38,363 bases of DNA from Bacteroidales bacterium (GTDB lineage: Bacteria; Bacteroidota; Bacteroidia; Bacteroidales; UBA932): contig JAFZXU010000027.1 of NCBI GenBank assembly GCA_017616655.1, positions 1 to 38,363 on the forward strand. The letters run 5' to 3'. Shown one piece after another: positions 16,531-27,639 of this stretch (the first letter of the stretch is position 1; each line of letters opens with the position of its first letter). Under the pieces are notes generated by a model. It did not search any database, was not told where the DNA came from, and saw only the letters and a program-made list of their open reading frames with translations. A program made the position numbers and the translations under genes.

Positions 16531-18120
16531 TTATCTGGGGTTGGGAGTAAAGCCGCCCTGGATCACCTTGTAAGGAATCTGGAGGGCAAGACGGGGATCG
16601 CGGGGGGTAATAGAGTCGGTGACGTTCACAGGAACGTATCCGGCCGTGGTGAGTCCCATCTGACGGCGGTAAACCGTGATGCCGTAGCGGCGGATATCCT
16701 GCCAGCGGCCGCCGAAACCGATGGTTTCGAGCCTCTTGCAGTTGAGCAGGCACTGGAGCATGCACTCGAGGTCGCCGCCCTCCTCCACGCTTATGAAAGC
16801 GGGGTTGAGGTGCTTCTTGACCGTACCCTTGTTCCACTCATAGTAGTTGACCGAGTTGTAGAATGTCTTGATGTTGGCGGGTGTCAGCACGTAGGTGTTC
16901 TTGGTCATATTGTGGAGCCAGAGGTTCATGTCGGCGCAGGCTGCCTCATAATCGCCCTTGAGGATGTAGGCCTCGGCACGGTTGAGAAGGGTCTCGTCGG
17001 TGCTGAGGGCGACGCTGAGGGTGCGCACATAACCTGTCTGGGCCACCGGATCGGTGTACTGGAAGATACGCGGCACGCGCCAGAAGATGATCTTGTCCAT
17101 GCTGCCGGTATAGGTCTTCACGCCGTCGTAGTAAGAGCACTTGCCCCAGGGATAGGTGGCCTCCATATCCTCGGTCGCGGAGGCGTAGCTTCCGTGCGAG
17201 AATCTGTTATAGGTGGAGTAGTTCGACCAGATATAACCCTGGATGGAGTAGCAGGCCTGGATGAGCAGGTTGGCGGGGGAAGAGCTCTCGCAGTATGCCG
17301 TGGAGTGGATCAGCGGGGCGCCGCTTCCGGTAGGAAGGGTTCCGAGATACTGCCAGTCCTTCAGGATGGTCTGGGGAGCATCTCCGAGCACGTGGTTGGC
17401 GCACTCGATGGCCTTGTCGTACTTGCCGTAATAGAGATAGAAACGGGTCGCGAATGCGTAGGCCGCGTCTGTATTCATATGGTATTTCGGGACGCGCAGA
17501 TGCGAATCGCCCATCAGCGGAAGGGCGTGTTCGATGTCCTTCTCGATGGCGGCATAGAGTTCGGCTACGGTGCCGCGTTCGTGCTGCACGTTGAATCCGT
17601 CTTCCACTGCGGTCAGGTAAGGGAGACCGGGATCACTCGAAGAGTTCTGCGGGTCGTATGCCATGCAGAACATCGAAGCCAGCATGAAGTGGTTGTATGC
17701 CCTGGCGATATAGGCCTCTCCGTAGAGTTCGCGGAGAGAAAGGTCGTCCTCGGTACCGAGGGTCGCCAGGGTCTGCAGCGCGACATTCGTGGAGGCGATT
17801 GCGCTCCAGTAGTCGGACCAGCAGTTCTCCGGGGCCTCGTTGTTGGACTCCGTAATCTCCTCAAGATTGTAGACCTGTTCGATGAAACGGATCGAGTTGG
17901 TGAAGGAGGTCTGGTCGAAATCGTCGATATTGTCGCTCATAAGTTCGGCCATCAGGTTCATCACGTGGTCGGTATAGGCGTTGCCCAGCAGGGATGCCAC
18001 CTCGGAGGCGGTGTCCACTTCCGCACGCTTGTCGGGGTTTACATCGAGGAATTTGTCACAAGCCGTGAGGCAGAAAAGCAGCGCCGCAGCGGCTAAAACG
18101 GTAATATTGAATCTTTTCAT
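16531..18120 (-). CDS. SusD/RagB-family nutrient-binding outer-membrane lipoprotein
   Basis: 529 residues. Signal peptide and lipobox LTACDKFLDVNPD (Cys21) are typical of SusD proteins. A helical TPR-like scaffold includes EAYIARAYNHFMLASMFCMA and DETLLNRAEAYILKGDYEAA. The C-terminus holds the SusD signature region (ETIGFGGRWQDIRRYGITVY) and the final ALQIPYKVIQGGFTPNP. SusD caps the SusC channel on the cell surface and binds ligand. A strong Shine-Dalgarno (AGGAGG) precedes the ATG. It sits 15 bases downstream of the SusC-like gene. The substrate is not predictable from sequence; the adjacent peptidase argues for a peptide-containing ligand. Confidence 0.95.
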   Translation of the reverse strand: MKRFNITVLAAAALLFCLTACDKFLDVNPDKRAEVDTASEVASLLGNAYTDHVMNLMAELMSDNIDDFDQTSFTNSIRFIEQVYNLEEITESNNEAPENCWSDYWSAIASTNVALQTLATLGTEDDLSLRELYGEAYIARAYNHFMLASMFCMAYDPQNSSSDPGLPYLTAVEDGFNVQHERGTVAELYAAIEKDIEHALPLMGDSHLRVPKYHMNTDAAYAFATRFYLYYGKYDKAIECANHVLGDAPQTILKDWQYLGTLPTGSGAPLIHSTAYCESSSPANLLIQACYSIQGYIWSNYSTYNRFSHGSYASATEDMEATYPWGKCSYYDGVKTYTGSMDKIIFWRVPRIFQYTDPVAQTGYVRTLSVALSTDETLLNRAEAYILKGDYEAACADMNLWLHNMTKNTYVLTPANIKTFYNSVNYYEWNKGTVKKHLNPAFISVEEGGDLECMLQCLLNCKRLETIGFGGRWQDIRRYGITVYRRQMGLTTAGYVPVNVTDSITPRDPRLALQIPYKVIQGGFTPNPR

Positions 18121-18135
18121 ATCGATTTCCTCCTG

Positions 18136-21100
18136 TTATAAGCCGATCTTGAGTGAAAGGGTGAACTGCTTCGGCATCGGTACCGCGACACCACCCGTGT
18201 TGAAGAACTCAGGATCCTGTCCGTTGAGTTTCGAATCGGCATAGAGCAGGCAGAGATTGGTAGCCTGCAATTTGAGAGAGAGGGTGCTGAGCTTCAGCGG
18301 CGCCGTCACCGACTTGGGGAAGTCGTAGCTGAGCGAGACCTCCTTGAGACGGACGAAATCGCCCCTCGCTATACGCTCGGTCGAATAGTTGTAAGCGTTG
18401 TATGCGTAGCTCAGATGGGATTCCACCTTGTTCTGGATGCGCGAGGCGATTGCCGGAACGGTGGTCAGGTTTTCGTCTCCCGGAACGACCCAGCGGTCGT
18501 TGAACTCCTTGGGAGTCGAGGTCATATCGTTGTAGCGCGCCTTGAAGACGGGATCCAGACGGATCACGTTTCCGAAGGAGCCGGTCACGAAGACGATCAG
18601 CTTGAAGCCCTTCCACTGCAGGGTATTGCCGATGGAGGCCACCTCGGTAGGATCGGCCGTACCGGAATACTCCAGGAATCCGATCTTCTTGGGGTCGGAG
18701 GTCTGGAAGTAGATGCCGGTGGTGGTTATGTTGCCGTCCTGGTCGAGGAAGGTCGGAAGGCCCTCTTCGTTGAGTCCCTTGAAGGGAATGGAGAAGATAC
18801 TGTGGTTGGGATATCCCTGCATCGCGAATCCGGTGCCGGAGACCAGGTCGATGACACGGCGGGTGGAGAGCAGCTCGGTGACCTCGTTGTGGGTGTGGGA
18901 ATAGATGAAGTTGGTAATCCAGCTGAAGTTCCGGTTCTTGATGTTGGTGGTGGTCAGGGAGAGCTCGAAGCCGTTGGACTTCATCGAAGCGACGTTTCCG
19001 TACTTGGTGACGGCGCCTGTGGTACCGGTCGTGTAGGCGGGGCCGATAAGGTCGTAGTTGTTACGCATATACCAGTCGCCGGCGAAGTTGATGCGGTTGT
19101 CGAAGAGTCCCAGCTCGAGGCCCACGTTGAACTCGTGCTTCTTCTCATAGGTAAGGTCGGGGTTGGCCGGAGAGGAGATGTAGAGGATAGTCTCGCTGTC
19201 GCTGGTGGAGTACCTCCACGGGGTATCGGCGCGGATGATCATCAGGGAATTGTTGACCGGACCGCGCTCCGCGGTAAGGGAGTAGGATGCCTTCAGGGCG
19301 AGGTGGGAAACCTTCTCGCGGGCTGCAGCCATCCAGGGCTCGTCGATGATGTTCCACTTCGCGGAGACGTTCCAGGTAGGGAGCCATCTCGCCTTGCGGC
19401 TCTTGCCGAGCTGGTTGGAACCCTCGTAGCGGATGGTGCCGTTCAGGCTGTAGCGTCCCTTATATGAATAGGTACCGGTGGCGAAGAAAGCGGCGCGGCG
19501 GTCGTAGGTATGACTGATGGTGTAGTAGTCGCTGCCGTCCTCCTTGCCGCGCTTGAAGATACGGTAATCGTAGTTCGCCTCCTCGCCGAGGTCGTACTGG
19601 AGACCCCAGCCGCGGAACCACACCGCCTCGCGGTCGATGCAGTTGGTCTCCATACCGCCGTAGAAATTGACGATATGGTCGATGGCATAGGTATCGTTGT
19701 AGGAGGCCGTTGCACGGAAGTCCCATCCGAACATCTTGTTGTCGTTGCGCTCGTAGATACCTCCGTAAGGCATTATGATCTCAGGCAGTGCGAACGGATC
19801 GTCGGGGTCGGTATAGAGGAAGGAGTTGTTATTGCGGATCGACGTGGTCGTGGCGGTTCGGTATGCCTGCGCCTGGTTGGACTCGTCGGTAATGTGGTGC
19901 TGACGGGTCGAGGCCGTGTACTTGGCAGCGCCCAGGACTGCCAGCTCCACCTTGGGAACCGGCTTGTACTTCAATTCTCCCTGGAAGCGGAGGTTGGTGA
20001 CATCGATGTCGATGTAGTTGTTCTCCAGCTCGTGGAAGATATTGAAAGGAGCGTAGTTACGCGTATAGAACTCGTCGGGGTCCAGGGTTCTGGAGGTATT
20101 CAGCGCGTAGGAATAGGGGTTGATGTCGAAGTCGCGCTTCACCTCTCCGTTGACGGCGTCGATCTTGGAACTCAGGGTTCCCGGAGCCCGCTGCTTGCGG
20201 TACGCCGCATTGGTGATGATGTTGAGGGAGAGGTTGTCGAATATCCTGTGGGTTGCATTCAGGTTGCCCGTGAAGCGCTGCACCTGGCTCTGCATCGTCC
20301 AGCCCGGGTCCTCCATCACGGAGAGGGAAGCATAGTAGTTGCCCTTGTCGGTACCGCCCGACATCGAAATCGAGTGGTTGTGCTGGATGTTGTAGGTGAA
20401 GAGCTTGTCGAACCAGTCGGTGTTGCGGTACTCGGCCGCCCTCAGGTATTCGGCCTTGGCCTCGGTGGTATTGGCGAGGCCGAACTGTCCGGAGGTCTCG
20501 TCATACTGGGTCAGCAGTTGGTACATCTTGCCGTAAACACCGCTGGAAGCGGCATTCGCAGTTCCCGCATAGGAGAGATAACCCTTTTGGTAGAGCTCCT
20601 GGTAGACCGACATCTGGTCCTGGGAATTCATGATGTTGAAGGTGGAATAGGTGGGCTTGAGGCGCATCGTGTATTCACCCGAATAACTGATGCTGCTGTG
20701 GCCCGCGCGGCCTTTCTTCGTGGTCACGACGATGACTCCGGCCATTGCGCGCGCTCCATAGATGGAGGTTGCCGAACCGTCCTTCAGGATGTCGAACGAC
20801 TCGATGTCGTCGGAGTTCAGGCCTGCTATGGCGGAGGAGATAAGAGTGTTGGCGTCACCGGAGGAGAGGCTTTCCGCATCCACCTCGACGACATCCTCCA
20901 TTATGACTCCGTCGACCACCCACAGCGGCTTCGAAGAGCCGTAGATGGAGGTCGCACCGCGGACCCTGATCTTGGGCGCGGTTCCGAAGGTTCCGGAGAC
21001 ATTCTGCACGGAGACCCCGGCGACTCGTCCCTCGAGGGAGCGGGAGACGTCGGATAGGCCGCTGATCTTGGTATCGTCGGCGTTGAGCTTGGTGGACGAA

Positions 21101-21465
21101 CCGGTGAAGAGACGGCGGTCCACCTGTTGCATACCGGTGACCACCACGCCTTCGAGCATCTCGCTGTCATCCTTCAGGACGACCTTCACTTCCGGCGCTA
21201 TCGCCACCCTCTCGTCCTTGCATCCGACGAAGGTGATGACCAGGTACTTGGCATTTGCCGGCACGTTGTCGAGGCGGAAATTGCCGTCGATATCGGTCGT
21301 GGTACCTATCTTGGGATTGGTACCCTCCACGACGACATATCCGCCCAGGACGGGTTCACCGTCGGCAGCGAACGTAACGTTTCCCTTGACGCTGCGCTGC
21401 TGGGCGAAGCCGGTCACGCAGACAAGGAAAGACAGCAAAGCCGTTAATAGGAATTTGTGTTTCAT
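18136..21465 (-). CDS. SusC/RagA-family TonB-dependent outer-membrane transporter
   Basis: About 1109 residues from the ATG at 21465, which gives a clean signal peptide (MKHKFLLTALLSFLVCVTGF). An in-frame start at 21522 lies within the promoter region and is rejected. After the signal come a carboxypeptidase-D regulatory-like beta-sandwich (DGNFRLDNVPANAKYLVITF), a plug domain (ATSIYGSSKPLWVVDGVIME; DILKDGSATSIYGARAMAGV) and a long TonB-dependent beta-barrel ending in LSLKIGL. It moves large oligomers across the outer membrane using TonB energy, paired with SusD. There is no N-terminal sigma/anti-sigma signalling extension. It heads the operon running to the esterase. The leader carries a strong hairpin at 21502-21516. 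Confidence 0.95.
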   Translation of the reverse strand: MKHKFLLTALLSFLVCVTGFAQQRSVKGNVTFAADGEPVLGGYVVVEGTNPKIGTTTDIDGNFRLDNVPANAKYLVITFVGCKDERVAIAPEVKVVLKDDSEMLEGVVVTGMQQVDRRLFTGSSTKLNADDTKISGLSDVSRSLEGRVAGVSVQNVSGTFGTAPKIRVRGATSIYGSSKPLWVVDGVIMEDVVEVDAESLSSGDANTLISSAIAGLNSDDIESFDILKDGSATSIYGARAMAGVIVVTTKKGRAGHSSISYSGEYTMRLKPTYSTFNIMNSQDQMSVYQELYQKGYLSYAGTANAASSGVYGKMYQLLTQYDETSGQFGLANTTEAKAEYLRAAEYRNTDWFDKLFTYNIQHNHSISMSGGTDKGNYYASLSVMEDPGWTMQSQVQRFTGNLNATHRIFDNLSLNIITNAAYRKQRAPGTLSSKIDAVNGEVKRDFDINPYSYALNTSRTLDPDEFYTRNYAPFNIFHELENNYIDIDVTNLRFQGELKYKPVPKVELAVLGAAKYTASTRQHHITDESNQAQAYRTATTTSIRNNNSFLYTDPDDPFALPEIIMPYGGIYERNDNKMFGWDFRATASYNDTYAIDHIVNFYGGMETNCIDREAVWFRGWGLQYDLGEEANYDYRIFKRGKEDGSDYYTISHTYDRRAAFFATGTYSYKGRYSLNGTIRYEGSNQLGKSRKARWLPTWNVSAKWNIIDEPWMAAAREKVSHLALKASYSLTAERGPVNNSLMIIRADTPWRYSTSDSETILYISSPANPDLTYEKKHEFNVGLELGLFDNRINFAGDWYMRNNYDLIGPAYTTGTTGAVTKYGNVASMKSNGFELSLTTTNIKNRNFSWITNFIYSHTHNEVTELLSTRRVIDLVSGTGFAMQGYPNHSIFSIPFKGLNEEGLPTFLDQDGNITTTGIYFQTSDPKKIGFLEYSGTADPTEVASIGNTLQWKGFKLIVFVTGSFGNVIRLDPVFKARYNDMTSTPKEFNDRWVVPGDENLTTVPAIASRIQNKVESHLSYAYNAYNYSTERIARGDFVRLKEVSLSYDFPKSVTAPLKLSTLSLKLQATNLCLLYADSKLNGQDPEFFNTGGVAVPMPKQFTLSLKIGL

Positions 21466-21501
21466 AGGCTTTGTATGGTTAATACTGATTTGTCTGAAAA
21501 A

Positions 21502-21516
21502 GGCGGCAGCGCCGCC
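21502..21516 (-). promoter_or_regulatory. GC-rich 5' hairpin in the SusC leader
   Basis: GGCGGC (21502-21507) and GCCGCC (21511-21516) form a perfect 6-bp stem with a triloop. On the minus strand a run of five T follows, like a small terminator. It begins almost at the predicted transcription start, so it may be a 5' stabilising hairpin or an attenuator; the role is unproven. Confidence 0.45.
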
Positions 21517-21521
21517 CAGCA

Positions 21522-21529
21522 CAAAAGTA
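21522..21529 (-). promoter_or_regulatory. -7 element of the first SusC operon
   Basis: TACTTTTG on the minus strand fits TAnnTTTG, 57 bases before the susC-like ATG at 21465. No -33 TTTG is apparent. It is divergent from the 21580-21587 element. Confidence 0.5.
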
Positions 21530-21579
21530 TTAAAAAAAAGGGAAATATTGAGGAATGGGCTGAAATATATGATTTTTGT

Positions 21580-21587
21580 TATATTTG
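21580..21587 (+). promoter_or_regulatory. -7 element for the small ORF and fimbrillin-like lipoprotein
   Basis: TATATTTG fits TAnnTTTG and precedes the small ORF ATG (21633) by 46 bases. There is no good -33 match at 19-21 bases. Confidence 0.5.
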
Positions 21588-21632
21588 TAGATTATTTACA
21601 TAATAGCAATAAACAAACTCAACATAACCGAA

Positions 21633-21788
21633 ATGAAACAGAAAGAGATTTACAGGAATCCCGAGACCGAGGTGGCGTCATTCACCCCGCAGGGTATCTT
21701 CCTGGGCTCCGGAAACACCGGAGAAGACTACAAACCCGTTCCCCTCGAGCTCGGCAACGGCCTCGACCAATTCCCCAAATTCTTTTAA
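21633..21788 (+). CDS. 51-residue small protein upstream of the fimbrillin-like lipoprotein
   Basis: The ORF runs from ATG 21633 to TAA 21786-21788. It begins MKQKEIYRNPETEVASFTPQ, continues GIFLGSGNTGEDYKPV, and ends in an acidic/hydrophobic tail finishing in FPKFF. It has no classical signal peptide. It fills the space between a -7 promoter element and the lipoprotein gene 12 bases downstream, and keeps the high-GC third-position pattern of a translated gene. Short proteins of this look (basic start, Pro-containing beta-like segment, Gly/Ser turn) occur beside envelope loci in Bacteroidales, to my recollection, with no assigned role. Function unknown. Confidence 0.65.
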   Translation: MKQKEIYRNPETEVASFTPQGIFLGSGNTGEDYKPVPLELGNGLDQFPKFF

Positions 21789-21800
21789 ACCTTCAGGACA

Positions 21801-23486
21801 ATGAAAAAGCAATTATTCGTTATCGCATTGGCTGCCACGGTGTTGGCAGGATGCCAGAAAGAAGACTTTTCCGCTCCTGAAGCAAGGCAGGAAGGCGGAA
21901 AGACCGTACTTACCGCAACCGTGAACCAGACCCGTTCCACCGTCTCCGAAGACGGTCTCTTCGCATGGGCCGAAGACGACGACATCGCCGTGATGACTCC
22001 CGCGGACACCTTCGCAAGGTTCGTCCTGACCGGAGGTTCGAACACCAGCGTAGCGACCTTCACCAGCGTCGCAGACAACGTCAAGGCAGAGAAGGTAGCC
22101 GTCTTCCCGGAGAATATCGCCCAGTCGGTTTCCGGCAAGTCGCTCACCGTCAAGTTTCCCAGCACTCTCCCTTACATCACCGACCGTACATATTCCCCGA
22201 TGGTCGCCGTCCTTCCCGAAGGCGGTTCCCAACCCGAAAAGGCTGAATTCAAGCACCTCTGCGGCCTTATTGCCGTCACTTATAACCACGTTCCCCAGGG
22301 TCTTCCGTCAGGAGCGAAGTACTTCTACATCAGATCCGAGAAGCAGCGTATCACCGGCGAATTCACCGTTGCCGATTACACAGCCGAGAATGCAGTCATA
22401 GAGACATCCAATACCGAGAACGTCTCCAAATTATGGGTTGCATTCCCTGACGACGCCGTATTCGAAGGTCCCACGACATTCTATGTTCCCATCCCCGTGG
22501 GCGCATACGACTCGCTCACCGTAGGATTCCTCGATGCCGACTATTACTTCCTCGAGGAGACCAGGAGAGGTTACAAGGATGTCGTAGTGGAACGCGCCGA
22601 TATGCGGACCACCTCTTTCGACAATCTCGCATGGGACATAACCTACGACTACCGCGGCCAATACGACCAGCGTGAAGACGGCCGCGACGTGATCCGCTTC
22701 TGGAACATTCCCGGAAAGTGGCAGTACACCACCATCATGCACAACGAACTGAACGGATACGGCTATAACGGAGATATCCTGAAAGTCATAGAGAACAGGA
22801 CCACATCCCTGAAGGCAAGCTCCACGGCAAAGGCTTACGAAGGCAATTACAGGATAAACTTCAACCCCTTCCCTGCCAAGCAGACCTTCCACGTCATCGC
22901 TTTCCAGATCGATGACGAATACAACTTTATCGGCAATTATATACACCGTTCCTGGACTCCCAAGGAGAAGGGGACCTGCTCCGAGGGCTTCAACAAATGG
23001 CTCGGCACCTGGCTTGCAAGCGGCAAGGACGCAGAAGGCAACGACTCCACCTATGTCCTTACCATCAGCACCAAAGCCAACGACGAGCTTTACAGCATCA
23101 CCGGATGGGCAAGTTCCAGCACCGCCCTTCAGGCCGAATACAATGCAACGACCGGCGGCCTGGTCGTCAAGACATATATGACCACATACAAGAGCAACCA
23201 GAAATCCAGTTCGGACGGACTTACCTACCAGTGCCGCGGAGGTTTCTTCGGATGCACCGCCAACGGCCCCCAGAAAGCCAACACCACCCTCTGCACCGGT
23301 ACAATAGACGATTCGGGCACTACGGCTACCCTGGAAGGCTACACCTACTATACAAACTCCCCGTTCGTGACGATGGGTATGTTCTGGTTCCCGTTTGATA
23401 CCAGCGCCAACAAATATTGGCACCAGAGGCAATGGAAACTGCTGATGCGGTTCCCCGTCACCCTCACCAAGGTCGAGGTGGACTAA
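21801..23486 (+). CDS. Fimbrillin-family-like lipoprotein
   Basis: 561 residues with a lipobox (TVLAGC, Cys18). The N-terminal half has the fimbrillin/Mfa-like pattern: TVNQTRSTVSEDGLFAWAED then DDIAVMTP, a 'TRS...F.W..GD' motif region, followed by beta-rich repeats, with EFKHLCGLIAVTY as the typical core strand. Such proteins form or decorate surface fimbriae or adhesins. The C-terminal module (about 395-550, from FNKWLGTWLASGKD) resembles the end of the BACON lipoprotein 8 kb away (YNWWLGTWKA). It follows the 51-residue ORF by 12 bases, so it is probably cotranscribed with it, and it is divergent from the first Sus operon. No fimbrial usher or anchor genes are present, so a surface-binding accessory role is as likely as a pilus subunit. 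Confidence 0.75.
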   Translation: MKKQLFVIALAATVLAGCQKEDFSAPEARQEGGKTVLTATVNQTRSTVSEDGLFAWAEDDDIAVMTPADTFARFVLTGGSNTSVATFTSVADNVKAEKVAVFPENIAQSVSGKSLTVKFPSTLPYITDRTYSPMVAVLPEGGSQPEKAEFKHLCGLIAVTYNHVPQGLPSGAKYFYIRSEKQRITGEFTVADYTAENAVIETSNTENVSKLWVAFPDDAVFEGPTTFYVPIPVGAYDSLTVGFLDADYYFLEETRRGYKDVVVERADMRTTSFDNLAWDITYDYRGQYDQREDGRDVIRFWNIPGKWQYTTIMHNELNGYGYNGDILKVIENRTTSLKASSTAKAYEGNYRINFNPFPAKQTFHVIAFQIDDEYNFIGNYIHRSWTPKEKGTCSEGFNKWLGTWLASGKDAEGNDSTYVLTISTKANDELYSITGWASSSTALQAEYNATTGGLVVKTYMTTYKSNQKSSSDGLTYQCRGGFFGCTANGPQKANTTLCTGTIDDSGTTATLEGYTYYTNSPFVTMGMFWFPFDTSANKYWHQRQWKLLMRFPVTLTKVEVD

Positions 23487-23526
23487 AGCGACTATCACTG
23501 AACAAACAACACAATAAGATTAAGGA

Positions 23527-25419
23527 ATGGCTAACAAACTCTTTACTGAATTCCCCCCGGTAACCACCGAGCAGTGGGATGAAGTAATCATCAAGGACCT
23601 CAAGGGTGCCGACTACGACAAGAAGCTCGTATGGAAGACCCACGAAGGTTTCCCCGTGCGCCCCTACTATCGCGCCGAGAATCTGAAGGATATCAAGTTC
23701 CTCGGTACGATGCCGGGGCAGTTCCCCTTCGTAAGGGGCACCGTCAACAGCAACGAATGGCTCACCCGCCAGGATTACTGCCTCTGCGAAATCGGCCCCG
23801 CAAAGGCCAACGAGCAGGCGCTCGACGGACTCCAGAAGGGTGTGCAGTCCATAGGTTTCTGCATCGACGAGAGCAAACCCCTCTCCGAAGCGGACTATGA
23901 GACCCTCCTCAAAGGCATCCTGATTCCCGCAGTGGAGATCAACTTCTGCGAGGTTCGCCCCAGGGTGGCCGAGGAGACCGTCTGCAACTTTATCAAATAT
24001 GTGGAGAAGCAGGGAGTGAACCCTGAAGAGGTGCGCGCTTCCTTCGACGTGAGCCCTCTCCATATGCTAACCACCCGCGGCACCTTCTGCAAGGATAAGG
24101 CTTACGACATCCTCGCCAGGTGCATCCGGATGGTGGAGAAGTATCCGAAGATCCGCGTCATCAACGTGGAGGCCTACGACTTCAACGACGCCGGCGCAAG
24201 CATAGTCCAGGAGCTCGGATTCGCCCTGGCTATCGGCAGCGACTACGTCTCCGCCCTCTCCGACCGCGGCATAGCCGTAAACGAGATCGGCCGCAGGATG
24301 AAGTTCACCTTCGGCATCAGCTCCAACTATTTCATGGAGATTGCCAAGTTCCGCGCCGCACGCGTCCTCTGGGCCAACGTCATGGAGGCATACGGAGCCA
24401 CCTGCGACTGCGCGAAGAAGATCTTCACCCACGCCGTCACCAGCACCTGGAACCAGACCGTGTATGACGCATATGTGAATATGCTCCGCGGCACCACCGA
24501 GGCGATGAGCGCCGCAATAGCAGGCGTCCACTCCCTCGAGGTTCTCCCCTTCGACTACGCGTTCCGCGCTCCCGGCGAGTTCTCCAACCGCATCGCCCGC
24601 AACGTCCAGTCCATCCTCAAGGAGGAATCCCGCTTCGACAAGATTGTCGACCCCGCAGGCGGATCCTACTATATCGAGACTCTCACCGCTTCCATCATCG
24701 ACGCAGCCTGGAACCTCTTCAAGAGCGTCGAGGAGAAGGGCGGATATGCAGAGGCGTTCAAGGCCGGTTTCGTACAGGCCGAGGTCAAGGCCGTTTCCGA
24801 CAAGAAGGACAAGAACTTCGCACAGCGCCGCGAGACCATCCTCGGTTCCAACCAGTACCCCAACTTCCTCGAGAAGGCTTCCGACGAAATCACCAAGGAA
24901 ATCGTCACCCGCGGCGCCGCAGTCAACTGCGGATGCACCTGCGAAGGCGACGACGTCCTGTCGGCGGAGCCTCTCCAGAAGTACCGCGCAGCCCAGGCAT
25001 TCGAGGCCCTCAGGCTCGCTACCGACCGCAGCCCGAAGCAGCCCATGGTCTTCATGCTCACCTTCGGCAACCTCGCTATGTGCCGCGCCCGCGCGCAGTT
25101 CAGCAGCAACTTCTTCGCAGTGGCAGGATTCAAGGTGGTTGACAACAACCGCTTCGCCACCATCGAGGAGGGCGCAAAGGCGGCTCTCGACGCAAAGGCC
25201 GACATCGTCGTAGCCTGCTCGGCGGACGACGAATACCTCGAGGCAGTGCCGCAGATCGCGAAGCTTATCGGCGACAAGGCCGTCGTGGTGGTCGCAGGAG
25301 ATCCCGAATGCCGTCCCCAGCTCGAGGAACAGGGCATCAAGAATTACATCCACGTAAAATGCAACATCCTCGAAACCCTCAAGGGTTATCAGCAGATGAT
25401 GGGCATCAAGGAACTTTAA
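23527..25419 (+). CDS. mutA: Methylmalonyl-CoA mutase small (beta) subunit
   Basis: 630 residues. The TIM-barrel part of the mutase family is present ([73 protein letters not shown]). The C-terminal Rossmann-like domain (about 540-630) lacks the DxHxxG cobalamin-binding motif, as expected for the structural, non-catalytic subunit. It forms a heterodimer with MutB in the cytoplasm and takes part in succinyl-CoA to methylmalonyl-CoA conversion on the propionate route (family knowledge). A TAAGGA sequence precedes the ATG. mutB follows after 13 bases. Confidence 0.95.
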   Translation: MANKLFTEFPPVTTEQWDEVIIKDLKGADYDKKLVWKTHEGFPVRPYYRAENLKDIKFLGTMPGQFPFVRGTVNSNEWLTRQDYCLCEIGPAKANEQALDGLQKGVQSIGFCIDESKPLSEADYETLLKGILIPAVEINFCEVRPRVAEETVCNFIKYVEKQGVNPEEVRASFDVSPLHMLTTRGTFCKDKAYDILARCIRMVEKYPKIRVINVEAYDFNDAGASIVQELGFALAIGSDYVSALSDRGIAVNEIGRRMKFTFGISSNYFMEIAKFRAARVLWANVMEAYGATCDCAKKIFTHAVTSTWNQTVYDAYVNMLRGTTEAMSAAIAGVHSLEVLPFDYAFRAPGEFSNRIARNVQSILKEESRFDKIVDPAGGSYYIETLTASIIDAAWNLFKSVEEKGGYAEAFKAGFVQAEVKAVSDKKDKNFAQRRETILGSNQYPNFLEKASDEITKEIVTRGAAVNCGCTCEGDDVLSAEPLQKYRAAQAFEALRLATDRSPKQPMVFMLTFGNLAMCRARAQFSSNFFAVAGFKVVDNNRFATIEEGAKAALDAKADIVVACSADDEYLEAVPQIAKLIGDKAVVVVAGDPECRPQLEEQGIKNYIHVKCNILETLKGYQQMMGIKEL

Positions 25420-25432
25420 AGGAGGAACGACA

Positions 25433-27565
<2,133 letters not shown>

Positions 27566-27588
27566 TCTCCAGAATCGAGCACAAACAG

Positions 27589-27618
27589 AAAGGGCGGCCC
27601 CGAAACGGGCCGCCCTTT
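27589..27618. terminator. Strong intrinsic terminator between mutB and the second susD-like gene
   Basis: AAAGGGCGGCCC (27589-27600), a 6-base loop, and GGGCCGCCCTTT (27607-27618) form a perfect 12-bp stem. It is followed on the plus strand by a T and then GAGTTTG, with the T-run inside the stem base. Being symmetric, it can also terminate the convergent susD-like gene that stops at 27640. Confidence 0.88.
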
Positions 27619-27639
27619 TGAGTTTGACTGCTTCAACGG

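Noticed and set aside
16003-18096. Very long open frame antisense to the first susD-like gene (697 codons)
   Set aside because: It is a mirror of GC-rich codon use in the real gene, with low-complexity Val/Gly/His content and no signal or domain. Similar frames lie opposite the other long genes, including mutA, susC, ettA and parE.
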